A DNA stretch of 64,000 nt from Oscillatoria sp. CS-180. Lineage in GTDB: Bacteria; Cyanobacteriota; Cyanobacteriia; Phormidesmidales; Phormidesmidaceae. The position numbers were made by a program, and so were the translations under genes. Shown here piece after piece: positions 17,340-26,311 of the stretch (its first letter is position 1; the number at the start of each line of letters is the position of its first letter). Location: the NCBI RefSeq assembly GCF_028330965.1, contig NZ_JAQMUB010000026.1, forward strand, positions 1 through 64,000, in the 5' to 3' direction. The notes beneath the pieces are model-generated. The model searched no databases. It was not told the DNA's origin and saw nothing but the letters and a program-made list of their open reading frames with translations.

Positions 17340-18269
17340 CAGATTGTTAGAAGAACTGCGCCTGATTTCGCGATATCGTTCCAACCGATGCATCGCCATT
17401 TTGAGGCTCATTCGCATCCGGTTAAAGGCTTCAGCTAACTGGCCGACTTCATCTTTGGTATCCTGAACAAACTCCGCGTCTGTATCCCCTAAGCTAACTG
17501 CTTCGGCAACCTGAGCCATACGGTTCAGCGGTCGAACGACGAAGCGTTTGAGCCAGAGATTAACCAATAGGATCGCGATCGCAAAAGCAATCACGAAAAT
17601 ACCCAGAATGAGGACCAAAGACTGTCGAGCGTCTTTAAATACCTTCTCAGCTGGAACAGAGATCATTTGCGCTCCAACAATTTCGTTCAGTTCCCACCCA
17701 AATCCATTGGCGGCACCATAGCGCTCAATCATGCTGGCAGGAGCCGCTTGAGGCGTGCTGTGGCACTCTAAACAGCTCTGTTCTTTAATCTGGATAGGAC
17801 GAGCGATATAGAACAGGTCGCCGCCGGGTGTATTTCTAAAACCGTTAATCTCTCTGGCTCTGTCGGGCGATCGCCGGAACTGATTGACCAATGCCGTTTC
17901 AAAGTTATCGGCTTTATCACGCAGGTTGGTTGGGTTTAGCGCTGCCTCTTTGTAGAAGAAATCAGCATAGGTGGAATTCAGACGAAACGTTTCAAAGACT
18001 TCACGAGCCGAATAAGCTGGAACGCTCTCAGGCAAGAACTCGACCTCAAGGCGATCGGCAATCTCAGGATTAACGTGATCATTGGTGTAGCTGCGGATGG
18101 AGTTCATCGTTTCCATCAGCATTAGTGCTTTAGACGTCAGTTGAGTTTGGGCACTTCTATTCAATACAGAAGAAAGCGCAAGGCTGCTGACAAGAACGCC
18201 ACCCAGAAAAACCAGCACCAGCAGCAATGTAAATTTTTGTCCTAACTGAAGATTTTTTAGCTTAACCAT
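17331..18269 (-). CDS. DUF3365/HAMP membrane sensor with a c-type heme motif
   Basis: A 312-residue protein. A transmembrane helix (about 13-35) leads to a periplasmic Tll0287-like/DUF3365 domain. That domain contains the CLECH heme-attachment motif near residue 170 and an IQIKEQSCLECHST context typical of c-heme PAS-like sensors. A second helix (about 222-243) and a HAMP domain (VVRPLNRMAQVAEAVSLGD..DEVGQLAEAFNRM) follow. It ends without a methyl-accepting or kinase module. The HAMP output must therefore act on a separate protein; the convergent cyclase-kinase is a candidate (inference). Confidence 0.83.
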   Translation of the reverse strand: MVKLKNLQLGQKFTLLLVLVFLGGVLVSSLALSSVLNRSAQTQLTSKALMLMETMNSIRSYTNDHVNPEIADRLEVEFLPESVPAYSAREVFETFRLNSTYADFFYKEAALNPTNLRDKADNFETALVNQFRRSPDRAREINGFRNTPGGDLFYIARPIQIKEQSCLECHSTPQAAPASMIERYGAANGFGWELNEIVGAQMISVPAEKVFKDARQSLVLILGIFVIAFAIAILLVNLWLKRFVVRPLNRMAQVAEAVSLGDTDAEFVQDTKDEVGQLAEAFNRMRMSLKMAMHRLERYREIRRSSSNNLSQ

Positions 18270-18623
18270 AATGAACGATTTGTTTCAGGGTTTTTATTTT
18301 TAAACCAGTCCCGGCATCAAGATTTCGAAAAAACCTTTTGATAGTTGTTCATAGAATCCCTGAAGCGATCGCAGGAATCATTAGAATCTTCGAAATTCTC
18401 GTTTAATGCACCCTGAGCAAATCATTTAGATTTATATGCTTACAAGCATGTCAGTATTTACGCATAGAGTTCTAAAAATTAGTGAAAGTTTTTCTAGACC
18501 TTGTGCGATCGCATCAACGAAACATTTCTTCACTCACTAGCCGAGTCGATTTTCTGGTCCTTTAAACTTTCCCAAAACTGAACCAATAGCGTTTAATAAC
18601 AGCGGTAGCTTTTTATCAATTTC
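18270..18623. other. Intergenic region
   Basis: A 354-bp AT-rich gap between divergent promoters (sensor gene on minus, permease on plus). Two HIP1-like GCGATCGC sites are present. No ORF, strong hairpin or repeat was recognised. Confidence 0.5.
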
Positions 18624-19481
18624 GTGATTGATTTTTTACAGCTCGTTATTTATGGCATTGTTTTGGGATGCATTTTGTCCCTAGGAGCCGTTGGCGTATC
18701 CTTGACCTTCGGCATCCTCAGATTTGCCAATTTTGCTCACGGCGACCTGATGACCGTCGGCGCTTATCTCGGGTTTGTTCTGACCAGGCAGGTTGGTACT
18801 CCTTTTTGGGTCAGTTTGGTGCTGGCTAGTCTGCTGACAGCAGGCGTTGCCATCGTCGTTGATAGTCTAGTTTTCCGTCACCTCCGGCGGCGTCCCCCAG
18901 TCATTTTGCTGATTTCGTCTTTCGGAATTGCTCTCATTCTTCGCAGCTTGATTCAGATCATTTGGGGATCCGATCAGCTTGTCTACCGCCAGGGAATTCA
19001 GCAGCCGTGGCAGATCGGAGGATTGAACCTCAAGCCCGATCAGCTAACAGTTGTAGTGGGCACAATTCTACTGGTCATTGGGCTGTCTCTTTTCCTACAG
19101 CGAACCAAAACCGGCAAGGCTATGCGGGCTATGGCTGATAATGCTGACTTGGCAAAGATCAGCGGTATCAACACCGAGCGAGTTGTGTTGTGGACCTGGG
19201 TTTTGGGATCCATTACGGCCTGTGCAGCAGGAATATTTCTGGGCCTCGACACCCAGGTTTCACCCGTCATGGGTTGGCGAATTCTGCTGCCTATTTTTGC
19301 AGCCACCATTTTGGGCGGAATTGGTAGTCCCTATGGCGCGATCGCAGGCGGCCTTGTTATCGGACTGGCATCAGAACTCTCCACGCTCATAGTCTCTCCG
19401 GCGTACAAATCAGCAGTAGCATTCGCCATTCTGATCGTAATGCTGATTGTTAAACCCACAGGACTAGTAGGAGGACGATAA
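18624..19481 (+). CDS. natD: Branched-chain/neutral amino-acid ABC permease (LivH/NatD-like)
   Basis: A 285-residue LivH-type permease starting at GTG, with about eight hydrophobic segments. Family blocks: LGAVGVSLTFGILRFANFAHGDLMT at the N-terminus, GKAMRAMADNADLAKISGIN (the ATPase-coupling loop) and GGIGSPYGAIAGGLVIG. In cyanobacteria the N-I neutral amino-acid system uses NatC and NatD as membrane subunits. The TTG of the LivM-type gene follows immediately after its TAA. Substrate assignment is by family only. Confidence 0.82.
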   Translation: MIDFLQLVIYGIVLGCILSLGAVGVSLTFGILRFANFAHGDLMTVGAYLGFVLTRQVGTPFWVSLVLASLLTAGVAIVVDSLVFRHLRRRPPVILLISSFGIALILRSLIQIIWGSDQLVYRQGIQQPWQIGGLNLKPDQLTVVVGTILLVIGLSLFLQRTKTGKAMRAMADNADLAKISGINTERVVLWTWVLGSITACAAGIFLGLDTQVSPVMGWRILLPIFAATILGGIGSPYGAIAGGLVIGLASELSTLIVSPAYKSAVAFAILIVMLIVKPTGLVGGR

Positions 19482-20453
19482 TTGAGCTTTTCGGGATTGA
19501 TAACCTACGGCATCTTTTTTCTAACGTTGGCAGGCATTTATGCCATTCTCGTTTTGGGATTAAACATCCAATGGGGATACGCGGGTATGCTCAACATCGG
19601 CATTGGCGCTTTTTTCTCGATTGGGGCCTACGCGAGTACCTTAGTAACGGTTGCCCCTAACGATGCTTTTGTTGGTGGGTTCAATGCGCCTGTCATTATC
19701 GGCATTCTCATTGCCATGGCAATCTCCGGTGTCTTGGCGTTTTTAGTCGGACTGATTACCCTGCCATTGAGGTCGGATTATCTGGCGATCGCCACCATTG
19801 GGATTGCCGAAATTGTCCGGTTGATTCTCAAAAACGAGGGTTGGCTAACCAATGGTGTCCGAGGCATCGCCGCGATTCCCAAACCGCTCGACTGGCTTGT
19901 ATCCAGTCCTTGGATGATGCTTTTGATTGTGTTGCTTGTGCTGACCCTTGTCTTTTGGGCCAGCGATCGCGCCTATCGATCACCCTGGGGACGAGTGTTA
20001 CGGGCCATTCGGGAAGACGAACCGGCGACCTCAGCGGCGGGCAAGAACGTCATCGGTTTTCGCTTACAAGGCTTTGTGCTCGGTTCGATGATTATGGGCC
20101 TTGCAGGAGCACTCTATGCTCATTTCGTTGGCTTTATTAGCCCTGAAGCCTTTCAGCCCGAATTTACGACCTTTATTGTCTGGGTCATGCTAATTGCTGG
20201 GGGCAGCGGTAACACCCGTGGGGCGATCGTCGGTGCCTTCGTCATCTGGGGCATCTGGTCCGGCACGGAGTTGATTACCAACTTGCTTCCAGCAGCCTGG
20301 TTGGCCCGTGCCAGTGCCCTACGATTGCTCTTGATTGGCGTGCTGCTGCAGATCATTTTGCTTCTGCGTCCAGAGGGATTAATCCCGGAACAACCACCAA
20401 GACCTAAGAGGACTCAAAAAGGCGCCAAAGGAAGCTATCGTATAAACGATTAA
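19482..20453 (+). CDS. natC: Branched-chain/neutral amino-acid ABC permease (LivM/NatC-like)
   Basis: A 323-residue LivM-type permease, starting at TTG directly after the LivH-like stop. Diagnostic blocks: VLGLNIQWGYAGMLNIGIGAFFSIGAYAS, GRVLRAIREDEPATSAAGKNVIGFRL (coupling loop), and AGGSGNTRGAIVGAFVIWGIW. It ends in a basic tail (RPKRTQKGAKGSYR). The ATPase and binding-protein genes are not adjacent, which is the scattered arrangement known for cyanobacterial Nat systems. A MITE-like repeat begins 17 bp downstream. Confidence 0.82.
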   Translation: MSFSGLITYGIFFLTLAGIYAILVLGLNIQWGYAGMLNIGIGAFFSIGAYASTLVTVAPNDAFVGGFNAPVIIGILIAMAISGVLAFLVGLITLPLRSDYLAIATIGIAEIVRLILKNEGWLTNGVRGIAAIPKPLDWLVSSPWMMLLIVLLVLTLVFWASDRAYRSPWGRVLRAIREDEPATSAAGKNVIGFRLQGFVLGSMIMGLAGALYAHFVGFISPEAFQPEFTTFIVWVMLIAGGSGNTRGAIVGAFVIWGIWSGTELITNLLPAAWLARASALRLLLIGVLLQIILLLRPEGLIPEQPPRPKRTQKGAKGSYRIND

Positions 20454-20470
20454 CCTTATGTCAATCAATC

Positions 20471-20580
20471 AGGACTTACGCAGTTGCATCCGGCTTTGGC
20501 CCCTTAATCCCCAAATATGAGGAAGCCGGATGCAACGTCCCCCAAAATTGGGGGATGCAAAGGGGCCGTGCGTAAGTCCT
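20471..20580 (+). mobile_element. MITE-like element family A, copy 1 (110 bp)
   Basis: Ends AGGACTTACGCA ... TGCGTAAGTCCT are inverted repeats (a one-base mismatch in the inner position). Internal stems: GTTGCATCCGGCTT with AAGCCGGATGCAAC, and CCCCCAAAATTGGGGG. TCAAT lies one base outside each end, consistent with a 5-bp target duplication. Copies of the same length lie at 38913-39022 (reverse) and 62322-62431. Confidence 0.85.
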
Positions 20581-20733
20581 ATCAATAAGGATTCTTGTTT
20601 GTCGGTAAGAACAAAAGACCGCAAATTTGGGATTTAGAATGAAGTTCTGTCACAAATAAAGTCTATTAGGACAAGGTTATCTACCGTTGTTCTTGTTCCC
20701 AAAGAACAGAAGCACACCGGCTAGAAGTTAATC

Positions 20734-21786
20734 ATGGGCGAGTCTGAACAAATTCGTGTGGGTATCGTTGGCGCTTCCGGCTACGGAGGCGTTCAATTAG
20801 TCAGGTTACTGAGCGAACATCCCTTTGCTCAAATTACGTATTTAGGCGGTCGTAGTAGCGCTGGAAAGACCTATAACGACATTTATCCGCATCTAACGGT
20901 CTCTTTAGTTGTTGAAGCGGTAGACATCGATCAAATGGCGAATCGTTGTGATGTAGTGTTTCTTTCACTGCCCAATGGTATTGCCTGCACGTTAGCACCT
21001 GAGTTGCTGAATCGAGGCTGCAAGGTGTTGGATCTCTCGGCAGACTATCGTTTTGCCGATTTAAAGACCTATCAAGCTTGGTATGGGGGCGATCGCACCG
21101 ATAGCGACACCAGCCAAAAGGCCATCTATGGCTTGCCTGAGCTGTTCCCAGACACTGTGCTAGCAGCAACGCTAGTCGGATGTCCTGGTTGCTATCCAAC
21201 AGCAAGCCTATTGGCGATCGCGCCGTTACTTAAACAAGGGCTAGCTCAGCCTGACAGCATCATTATTGATGCCAAATCCGGCACCTCAGGCGGAGGGCGA
21301 CAAACTAAAGAGCACTTGCTGCTAGCTGAGGCAGACAATTCTCTCGCGGCCTACGGCGTTGCTAAACATCGTCACACGCCAGAGATTGAACAAATTTGCT
21401 CTCAACTGGCTGGGCGCGAAGTGATCGTGCAGTTCACACCTCATCTAGTTCCCATGGTGCGCGGCATTCTTTCCACCGTGTATGCCAACTTGCGGGATCC
21501 AGGTCTTGTTAGAGAGGACCTTCACACTATCTATTCTGCGTTTTATCGACGGTCTCCGTGGATCACCGTCATGCCAACCGGAACTTATCCCCAAACAAAA
21601 TGGGCCTGGGGAACCAATCGCTGCTATCTAGGGGTGGAGGTCGATGCGCGCACTGGCAGGGTGATCGTGATGTCGGCGATCGACAACCTCATGAAAGGAC
21701 AGGCAGCTCAAGCCGTCCAATGCTTTAACTTAATGAATGGGCTAGATGAACAAGTCGGTTTACCGTTCCAAAGCGTCTATCCCTAA
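20734..21786 (+). CDS. argC: N-acetyl-gamma-glutamyl-phosphate reductase
   Basis: A 350-residue type-1 ArgC. It has the NADP-binding [17 protein letters not shown], the catalytic Cys in [10 protein letters not shown], the KSGTSGGGR block, and the C-terminal [14 protein letters not shown]. It reduces N-acetylglutamyl phosphate in arginine synthesis. ATG at 20734. Full-length, with no other arginine genes adjacent. Confidence 0.96.
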   Translation: MGESEQIRVGIVGASGYGGVQLVRLLSEHPFAQITYLGGRSSAGKTYNDIYPHLTVSLVVEAVDIDQMANRCDVVFLSLPNGIACTLAPELLNRGCKVLDLSADYRFADLKTYQAWYGGDRTDSDTSQKAIYGLPELFPDTVLAATLVGCPGCYPTASLLAIAPLLKQGLAQPDSIIIDAKSGTSGGGRQTKEHLLLAEADNSLAAYGVAKHRHTPEIEQICSQLAGREVIVQFTPHLVPMVRGILSTVYANLRDPGLVREDLHTIYSAFYRRSPWITVMPTGTYPQTKWAWGTNRCYLGVEVDARTGRVIVMSAIDNLMKGQAAQAVQCFNLMNGLDEQVGLPFQSVYP

Positions 21787-21841
21787 TTTCTTCAACGGTG
21801 AGAGAACACTTGGATTTGTTGCGTTGGGAGGTGCAGTCACC

Positions 21842-22300
21842 ATGAGCACAGTTAAGGTTCCAATTGACCTAGAAATGTTGGAAGAAGGTTTTGAGAATAC
21901 CAGCGGCGAAATATCGTTCTATCTCGATGTAAAAACTGGGCAGATTGCAATGGAGTCTTCAGATTTTCCTTCAGGCATCTTGGTTGGCGAAGGTGATTTC
22001 GATGAAGAAACCTTTGATTTGTCTGATAGTAGTCGGTTCCTACCGATTCCAATGGCGGATTCAAGGGAAGGCTATCGCGACATGGAGGCATTTATCAACA
22101 CGTTAGAGAACCCTATCCTTAAAGATAAATTGGAGATTGCGATCGACGGTTCAGGAGCTTTTCGTCGTTTCAAAAATGTGCTCATTGGTGAACCGGAAAG
22201 AGAACGCTGGTTTGCCTTTAAGCAACAGCAATTGAGGCAGCGCATTTTTGACTGGCTTGAGGTCAACGGCATTGAAGTGGAGAACTGTGCCGCTGAGTAG
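21842..22300 (+). CDS. UPF0158 family protein
   Basis: A 152-residue protein matching UPF0158: an N-terminal VKVPIDLEMLEEGFENTSGEISFYLDVKTGQI, then an IPMADSREGYRDMEAFINTL block and the C-terminal ERERWFAFKQQQLRQRIFDWLEVNGIEVE. GGGAGG about 12 bases upstream supports the ATG at 21842; the ORF is open into argC upstream but that part is not conserved-like. The function of the family is unknown; it lies 55 bp after argC on the same strand. Confidence 0.85.
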   Translation: MSTVKVPIDLEMLEEGFENTSGEISFYLDVKTGQIAMESSDFPSGILVGEGDFDEETFDLSDSSRFLPIPMADSREGYRDMEAFINTLENPILKDKLEIAIDGSGAFRRFKNVLIGEPERERWFAFKQQQLRQRIFDWLEVNGIEVENCAAE

Positions 22301-22361
22301 ATGAAAATTCATTGTGTAGCCATTATTTTGTCAGCATAGACGGTGCATTCTCAGGCGGCCC

Positions 22362-23102
22362 TTGAAACCTCTGCTTACTGATCCTCAACTGCAACAAAAG
22401 GCGATCGCGCTTCACAACCTGCTCTGCGTTGAATATGGTTGTCCCATCGACTATTTTCATTCCCTCGATCCATTAAGTGAATTAGTGTCATCACTGCTAT
22501 CGCATCGTACACGCAATCACGATTCTGGAAAGGCATTCAAGCAATTGGTAGCTCGATTTCCAACCTGGGAAATGGTCTGCGATGCACCTACGGCAGAGAT
22601 CGAACAGGCGATCGCTCCCTGTACTTGGCCTGAACAGAAAGCACCCCGCATCCAGCAGGTACTACGGCTGATCGGTGAAAAGACAGGAGGGGAATGGTCG
22701 TTAGAGTTTCTCCAAGCAATGTCCGTGACAGATGCGCGGGCCTGGCTAGAGGCTTTACCGGGAGTCGGTCCAAAAACTAGTGCAGCAGTGCTCTGTTTCA
22801 GTCGATTGCGCCTGAAAGCACTCCCTGTAGACAGTCACCATCATCGGGTGGCCCAGCGCGTCGGACTCATTTCCACAAAGGTGGCTGTGGGTCCCTCTCA
22901 TCAAGCATTGGAGTCACTGCTGCCAGAAAACTGGAATGCACAGCAGGTCTACGATCACCACGAAGTCATGATGCTGCATGGGCAGAAATGTTGCTACTAC
23001 CGAAATCCGGCGTGCGATCGCTGTGTCATCGCCCAGCTATGCAACTACCGAAAGGCAGCGCTAGACAAAATAACGGATGAAAGGCAACTTGGATCTGTGT
23101 AA
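22362..23102 (+). CDS. nth: Endonuclease III-like HhH-GPD DNA glycosylase with [4Fe-4S] cluster
   Basis: A 246-residue protein starting at TTG. The helix-hairpin-helix LPGVGPKTSAAVL carries the catalytic Lys position of endonuclease III; the catalytic Asp is in LPVDSHHHRVAQRVG. The C-terminal cysteines follow C-x6-C-x2-C-x5-C (CYYRNPACDRCVIAQLC), the family [4Fe-4S] pattern. It should remove oxidised pyrimidines in base-excision repair. It is diverged from classical Nth (shorter HhH context), so the exact substrate is uncertain. Confidence 0.85.
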   Translation: MKPLLTDPQLQQKAIALHNLLCVEYGCPIDYFHSLDPLSELVSSLLSHRTRNHDSGKAFKQLVARFPTWEMVCDAPTAEIEQAIAPCTWPEQKAPRIQQVLRLIGEKTGGEWSLEFLQAMSVTDARAWLEALPGVGPKTSAAVLCFSRLRLKALPVDSHHHRVAQRVGLISTKVAVGPSHQALESLLPENWNAQQVYDHHEVMMLHGQKCCYYRNPACDRCVIAQLCNYRKAALDKITDERQLGSV

Positions 23103-23103
23103 A

Positions 23104-23265
23104 CTACCAGTGCCGTCTGACCATAAACTCCAGCTGACGAATAACGCGCTTGAGTCGCTTGATCTCTGCTCTGAGTCGAGTATTTTCAGCTTTGAGTGCT
23201 TCGTTTTCCGTTTGTAAGGATACGCGCTCGTGAAGCTGCTTTTGATGAGTGGCTAACGCTTTCAT
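23104..23265 (-). CDS. Small coiled-coil protein, 53 aa
   Basis: A 53-residue ORF, ATG at 23265 and TAG at 23104-23106. The sequence begins MKALATHQKQLHERVSL and continues QTENEALKAENTRLRAEIKR, with Leu/Ile/Val at heptad spacing (L11, V15, L24, L31, I35, L38, V41, L45). It is a near-ideal parallel leucine-zipper-type coiled coil and strongly basic at the C-terminus. No SD is obvious. It converges with, and lies 1 bp beyond, the endonuclease gene. Function unknown; a DNA- or partner-binding dimerisation peptide is possible. Confidence 0.6.
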   Translation of the reverse strand: MKALATHQKQLHERVSLQTENEALKAENTRLRAEIKRLKRVIRQLEFMVRRHW

Positions 23266-23890
23266 GGTTCTTACAAAATGCAGGATGCAACCACAGCTGA
23301 GACTCGCTGGACGGAACGCCTATCTTACGGTTGGGGGAATTAGGGAACTGTTGATAACGCTAGACGGGAGAAGACAAAAACCATTTGTCTTACCTACCTA
23401 ATAGGGCGATCGCCTTTAAAGCTATCGATAATCCTGCTTAATCCATATATGATGGCTTATCCCTTCTATAGATTGGGGTCTTTTGTAACAAAGCCATACG
23501 ACAAGTTGTGTTCGACAAGACAGTGTTTAACCAAACGATGTCCCTTCCAACCCATAGCGTCGTAGACCCTAGATGGCTAAGGAACGGGAACTGATTTAAG
23601 TATCAACTTTGAACTTTGGATTCGCCGATGACTCAATCATTCAAAACTCAAAACTGAGAACTTAAAATTCATTCATTTCTAAAGCTATCAGCAAACCACA
23701 TCCATCTAGACAACGGGAATTCATAGAATTGCTATCACCTGCTTAAAATGCATGCACCAAGAGGAGTTGAGCCAAGAGTTCGAATCTGAGCAAAACTACG
23801 ATTGCCGATGTTGACGCGGTTTAACAACACTCAGCTTGCTAATTCTGCGATCGCAAAAGAAAATAGCTCATCGCTTTTGCTGTTCTTCTC
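23266..23890. other. Gene-poor region upstream of the cupin gene
   Basis: A 625-bp AT-rich stretch with no convincing ORF. A TTCAAAACTCAAAACTGAGAA segment near 23640 resembles the middle of repeat family C, but too weakly to be called a copy. One HIP1-related GCGATCGC lies near 23405. Confidence 0.4.
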
Positions 23891-24340
23891 ATGTCTCATC
23901 CACTGATCACCACCCAAGACATCACTACTCTGCCCGAGCATGTTTTTGTGCATCCCTTAAATAGCAATGCCATCCGCCACACAAAATCGCTATCAGCCCT
24001 AACAGGCTGTTTACATTTGGGCGTTCACCTCGTGCGAATCACATCAGGTCATGATTCAACCGAACACCATCGACATCGAGGGGAAGAAGAATTTCTCTAT
24101 ATCGTGTCAGGACGTGGCGTTGCCACCATTGGAGACGAGCAGTTCGAGATTCAAGCAGGGGACTTTATGGGGTTTGCCGCTGATGGTTTAGCCCACAGTA
24201 TGCATAATCCCTACCAAGAGGACTTGGTGTATTTGATGGGGGGATTGGACTTGGATTATGACGTGGTGGAGTATCCCAATCAAGGTAAGCGCCTATATCG
24301 GGTAGGCGATCGCCGCGTCTATGAGGACATCGCACCATGA
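23891..24340 (+). CDS. Cupin-domain protein
   Basis: A 149-residue single cupin. Motif 1 is readable as TEHHRHRGEEEFLYIVSGRG (residues about 57-76), with His/His/Glu metal ligands. Motif 2 is the GDFMGFAADGLAHSMHNP segment, with a His ligand. The fold binds a metal in many dioxygenases, isomerases and regulators; the substrate cannot be told. It converges with the mutarotase gene. Confidence 0.82.
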   Translation: MSHPLITTQDITTLPEHVFVHPLNSNAIRHTKSLSALTGCLHLGVHLVRITSGHDSTEHHRHRGEEEFLYIVSGRGVATIGDEQFEIQAGDFMGFAADGLAHSMHNPYQEDLVYLMGGLDLDYDVVEYPNQGKRLYRVGDRRVYEDIAP

Positions 24341-24416
24341 TACTGACCGGAGGTTGCTTTTACGCTCTCCGACACACTCCCCAGATAACTCGATGATGGA
24401 CCTGATCGCTGAGTGG

Positions 24417-25319
24417 CTACGCTGCGATTGCATACGTTACGTCCAAGCGATACTCGCTGCCAGCAGGAACCGTTACCACGTCCTCCGCTGCATTCGTAGT
24501 TTCCACACAAATGAAGCGAGTGTAATCGTCGTCTTGCAAATCAGCCATCTTGACAGAAATCTCTGTCCAAGGATTCCACACAACTGCTGTCTTGTTGCCA
24601 GTAGAGGTAATCTGAATGCGGCGATCAAGGGCAGCATCCTCTACGACTAATTCACTAGGAACTCCCTGATAAATGCGATCGACCTCAGAAGTGACCTCAA
24701 TAGCACCCGATTGAGGTTTCACTTTACCTTCATCCACTTTGTCAATGTAGGTCGTGCCGTCTAAACCGAAGACTTTGACTTGCGTAATGTCGCCAATGGT
24801 GAAATAGGTATGCAGGGCTTGCGTGATGTCAAAGGGCTGCTCACCTGTATTTTTGGTAACTAGGGCGATCGCCAGTACATCGCCAATGGTTATTTCAATG
24901 GCTAGCTCAAAAGCATTGGGCCATAATTCACGAGTCTCTTCCGTATCGCTGAAACCGAGAATAACTTTAGTTTCACCACTCGGCAGTGCTTCTGTACTTA
25001 AAACTTGCCAAAGACGGTTGCGAGCCAAACCATGACTGGGACGACCTTTGCCCTCCGGATCGGGACCAAACCAAGGCCAGCAAACCGGAACACCGCCTTT
25101 GATAGCCTTGCCTGATTTGTAATAAGCGTTCTCACTCACAAACAGGAGGTCGTGGGATGCGCTCTGAGGTTGAAATGAGAGTATTTGGCCGCCATAAACA
25201 GAAATCAGCGCAGTTGCTTTAGCATTAGTCACCTTGATGTAGGGAAAGTCACCCTTGCCTGCAATAAACTCAACCTGTCCAGAAATACCGTGTGTGTTGT
25301 TTAGCTGTGCCAAGTCCAT
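24417..25319 (-). CDS. Glucose-6-phosphate 1-epimerase-type mutarotase (YeaD/Ymr099c family)
   Basis: A 300-residue galactose-mutarotase-fold protein. Family signatures: AIKGGVPVCWPWFGPDPEGKGRPSHGLARN, TQALHTYFTIGDITQVKV, and VVWNPWTEISVKMADLQDDDYTRFICVETTNA. The His residues of HGLAR and ALHTYF and the C-terminal Glu (VETTN) fit the catalytic set. It interconverts alpha and beta anomers of hexose-6-phosphates, feeding glycogen or pentose-phosphate metabolism. Complete in length. Confidence 0.88.
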   Translation of the reverse strand: MDLAQLNNTHGISGQVEFIAGKGDFPYIKVTNAKATALISVYGGQILSFQPQSASHDLLFVSENAYYKSGKAIKGGVPVCWPWFGPDPEGKGRPSHGLARNRLWQVLSTEALPSGETKVILGFSDTEETRELWPNAFELAIEITIGDVLAIALVTKNTGEQPFDITQALHTYFTIGDITQVKVFGLDGTTYIDKVDEGKVKPQSGAIEVTSEVDRIYQGVPSELVVEDAALDRRIQITSTGNKTAVVWNPWTEISVKMADLQDDDYTRFICVETTNAAEDVVTVPAGSEYRLDVTYAIAA

Positions 25320-25456
25320 CTGCCTAACCTCCTATCCGCTCCAGGATTACCTACTCAATTTACCGCTCCCTTGTTCAGAATATCGGTTAAGGCTTAGGTT
25401 GGTTTGAGCAGAGTGTTTTAGCTTACATATCCTTCGTGTTGGGGCTAACCATTCCA

Positions 25457-26134
25457 CTACAGCTGGTTAGGATCAATGCCCAATTCACGTAATTTTTCAA
25501 AGGCGCGATCGCGTTCCTGTTGAATTTGATCACGTTCCCGTTGAGCTTGGTCACGCTCTTCTCTCAGCTCATCAGGATCCTTAAACCGCTCACCATTGGG
25601 ATAGAAGACAGCCAGCCCATCGTCAAACATCTCAAAACGAATTCCCAGGGTCGGAGATGTCCAAGGAAAATCTATTGGCATGACAGGCGTGAACTCTTCC
25701 TCTGAGTTTGCCCGCACCAATCCCCAAAAGTCATAGGAATCTGGGTCGTAGAAAAACATTTCTAAGACACCGTACCTGCTGTAAAACGCCTGCTTAGACA
25801 GCATCTCGGTAGTACTGTTACTAGGAGAAAGAATTTCAAAAACAACTTGGGGGGCAACATTATCTTCCTGCCACTGCTTGTAGCTACCCCGGTCTCCAGC
25901 AGGGCGACCCAGCGCTACCATTGCGTCTGGCGCTTGGGAGGGCACAGGCGGCGCGGCTACTTTAACGGGATACCACAGCAAGTCACCCGCAACAAAGGCT
26001 GTCTGCCCCTTGAGTAGACTCTTGAGATTACTGACCAAACGGACAATCCATTGATATTGAAGCGTATTCTCAGCCATTGGCTTGCCGTCTGAATCAGGAT
26101 ATAAAACCTGGGATTCGACAGGTGTTTGAACCAT
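25457..26134 (-). CDS. Uma2-family (DUF820) putative endonuclease with coiled-coil tail
   Basis: A 225-residue protein. It has the PD-(D/E)XK-like Uma2 core, with APDAMVALG (catalytic Asp) and VVFEILSPSNSTTEMLSKQAFYSRYGVLEMFFYDPDSYDF (Glu and Lys of the motif). A heptad-like DQAQRERDQIQQERDRAFEKLREL tail follows. These proteins are expanded in multicellular cyanobacteria; enzymatic activity is largely untested. Monocistronic. Confidence 0.9.
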   Translation of the reverse strand: MVQTPVESQVLYPDSDGKPMAENTLQYQWIVRLVSNLKSLLKGQTAFVAGDLLWYPVKVAAPPVPSQAPDAMVALGRPAGDRGSYKQWQEDNVAPQVVFEILSPSNSTTEMLSKQAFYSRYGVLEMFFYDPDSYDFWGLVRANSEEEFTPVMPIDFPWTSPTLGIRFEMFDDGLAVFYPNGERFKDPDELREERDQAQRERDQIQQERDRAFEKLRELGIDPNQL

Positions 26135-26311
26135 TGAGTAATCCCCTCGTCTGAAGATAGCCGTATTTTAGCGAGATTCATTACCTCTACTATGCCAGCG
26201 TTGTCTGCACAACGCTGGCGGAACACAAGAGGTTCGGAATATAAGGGGGCAGATCGTCCTACCAGTACCGTATCCACACCACATCGAACAGACGTCATTC
26301 AAGAAACCGTC

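Noticed and set aside
23776-23795. GAGTTCGAATC, resembling a tRNA T-loop
   Set aside because: The flanking bases do not pair as a T-stem, and no anticodon or acceptor stem fits.
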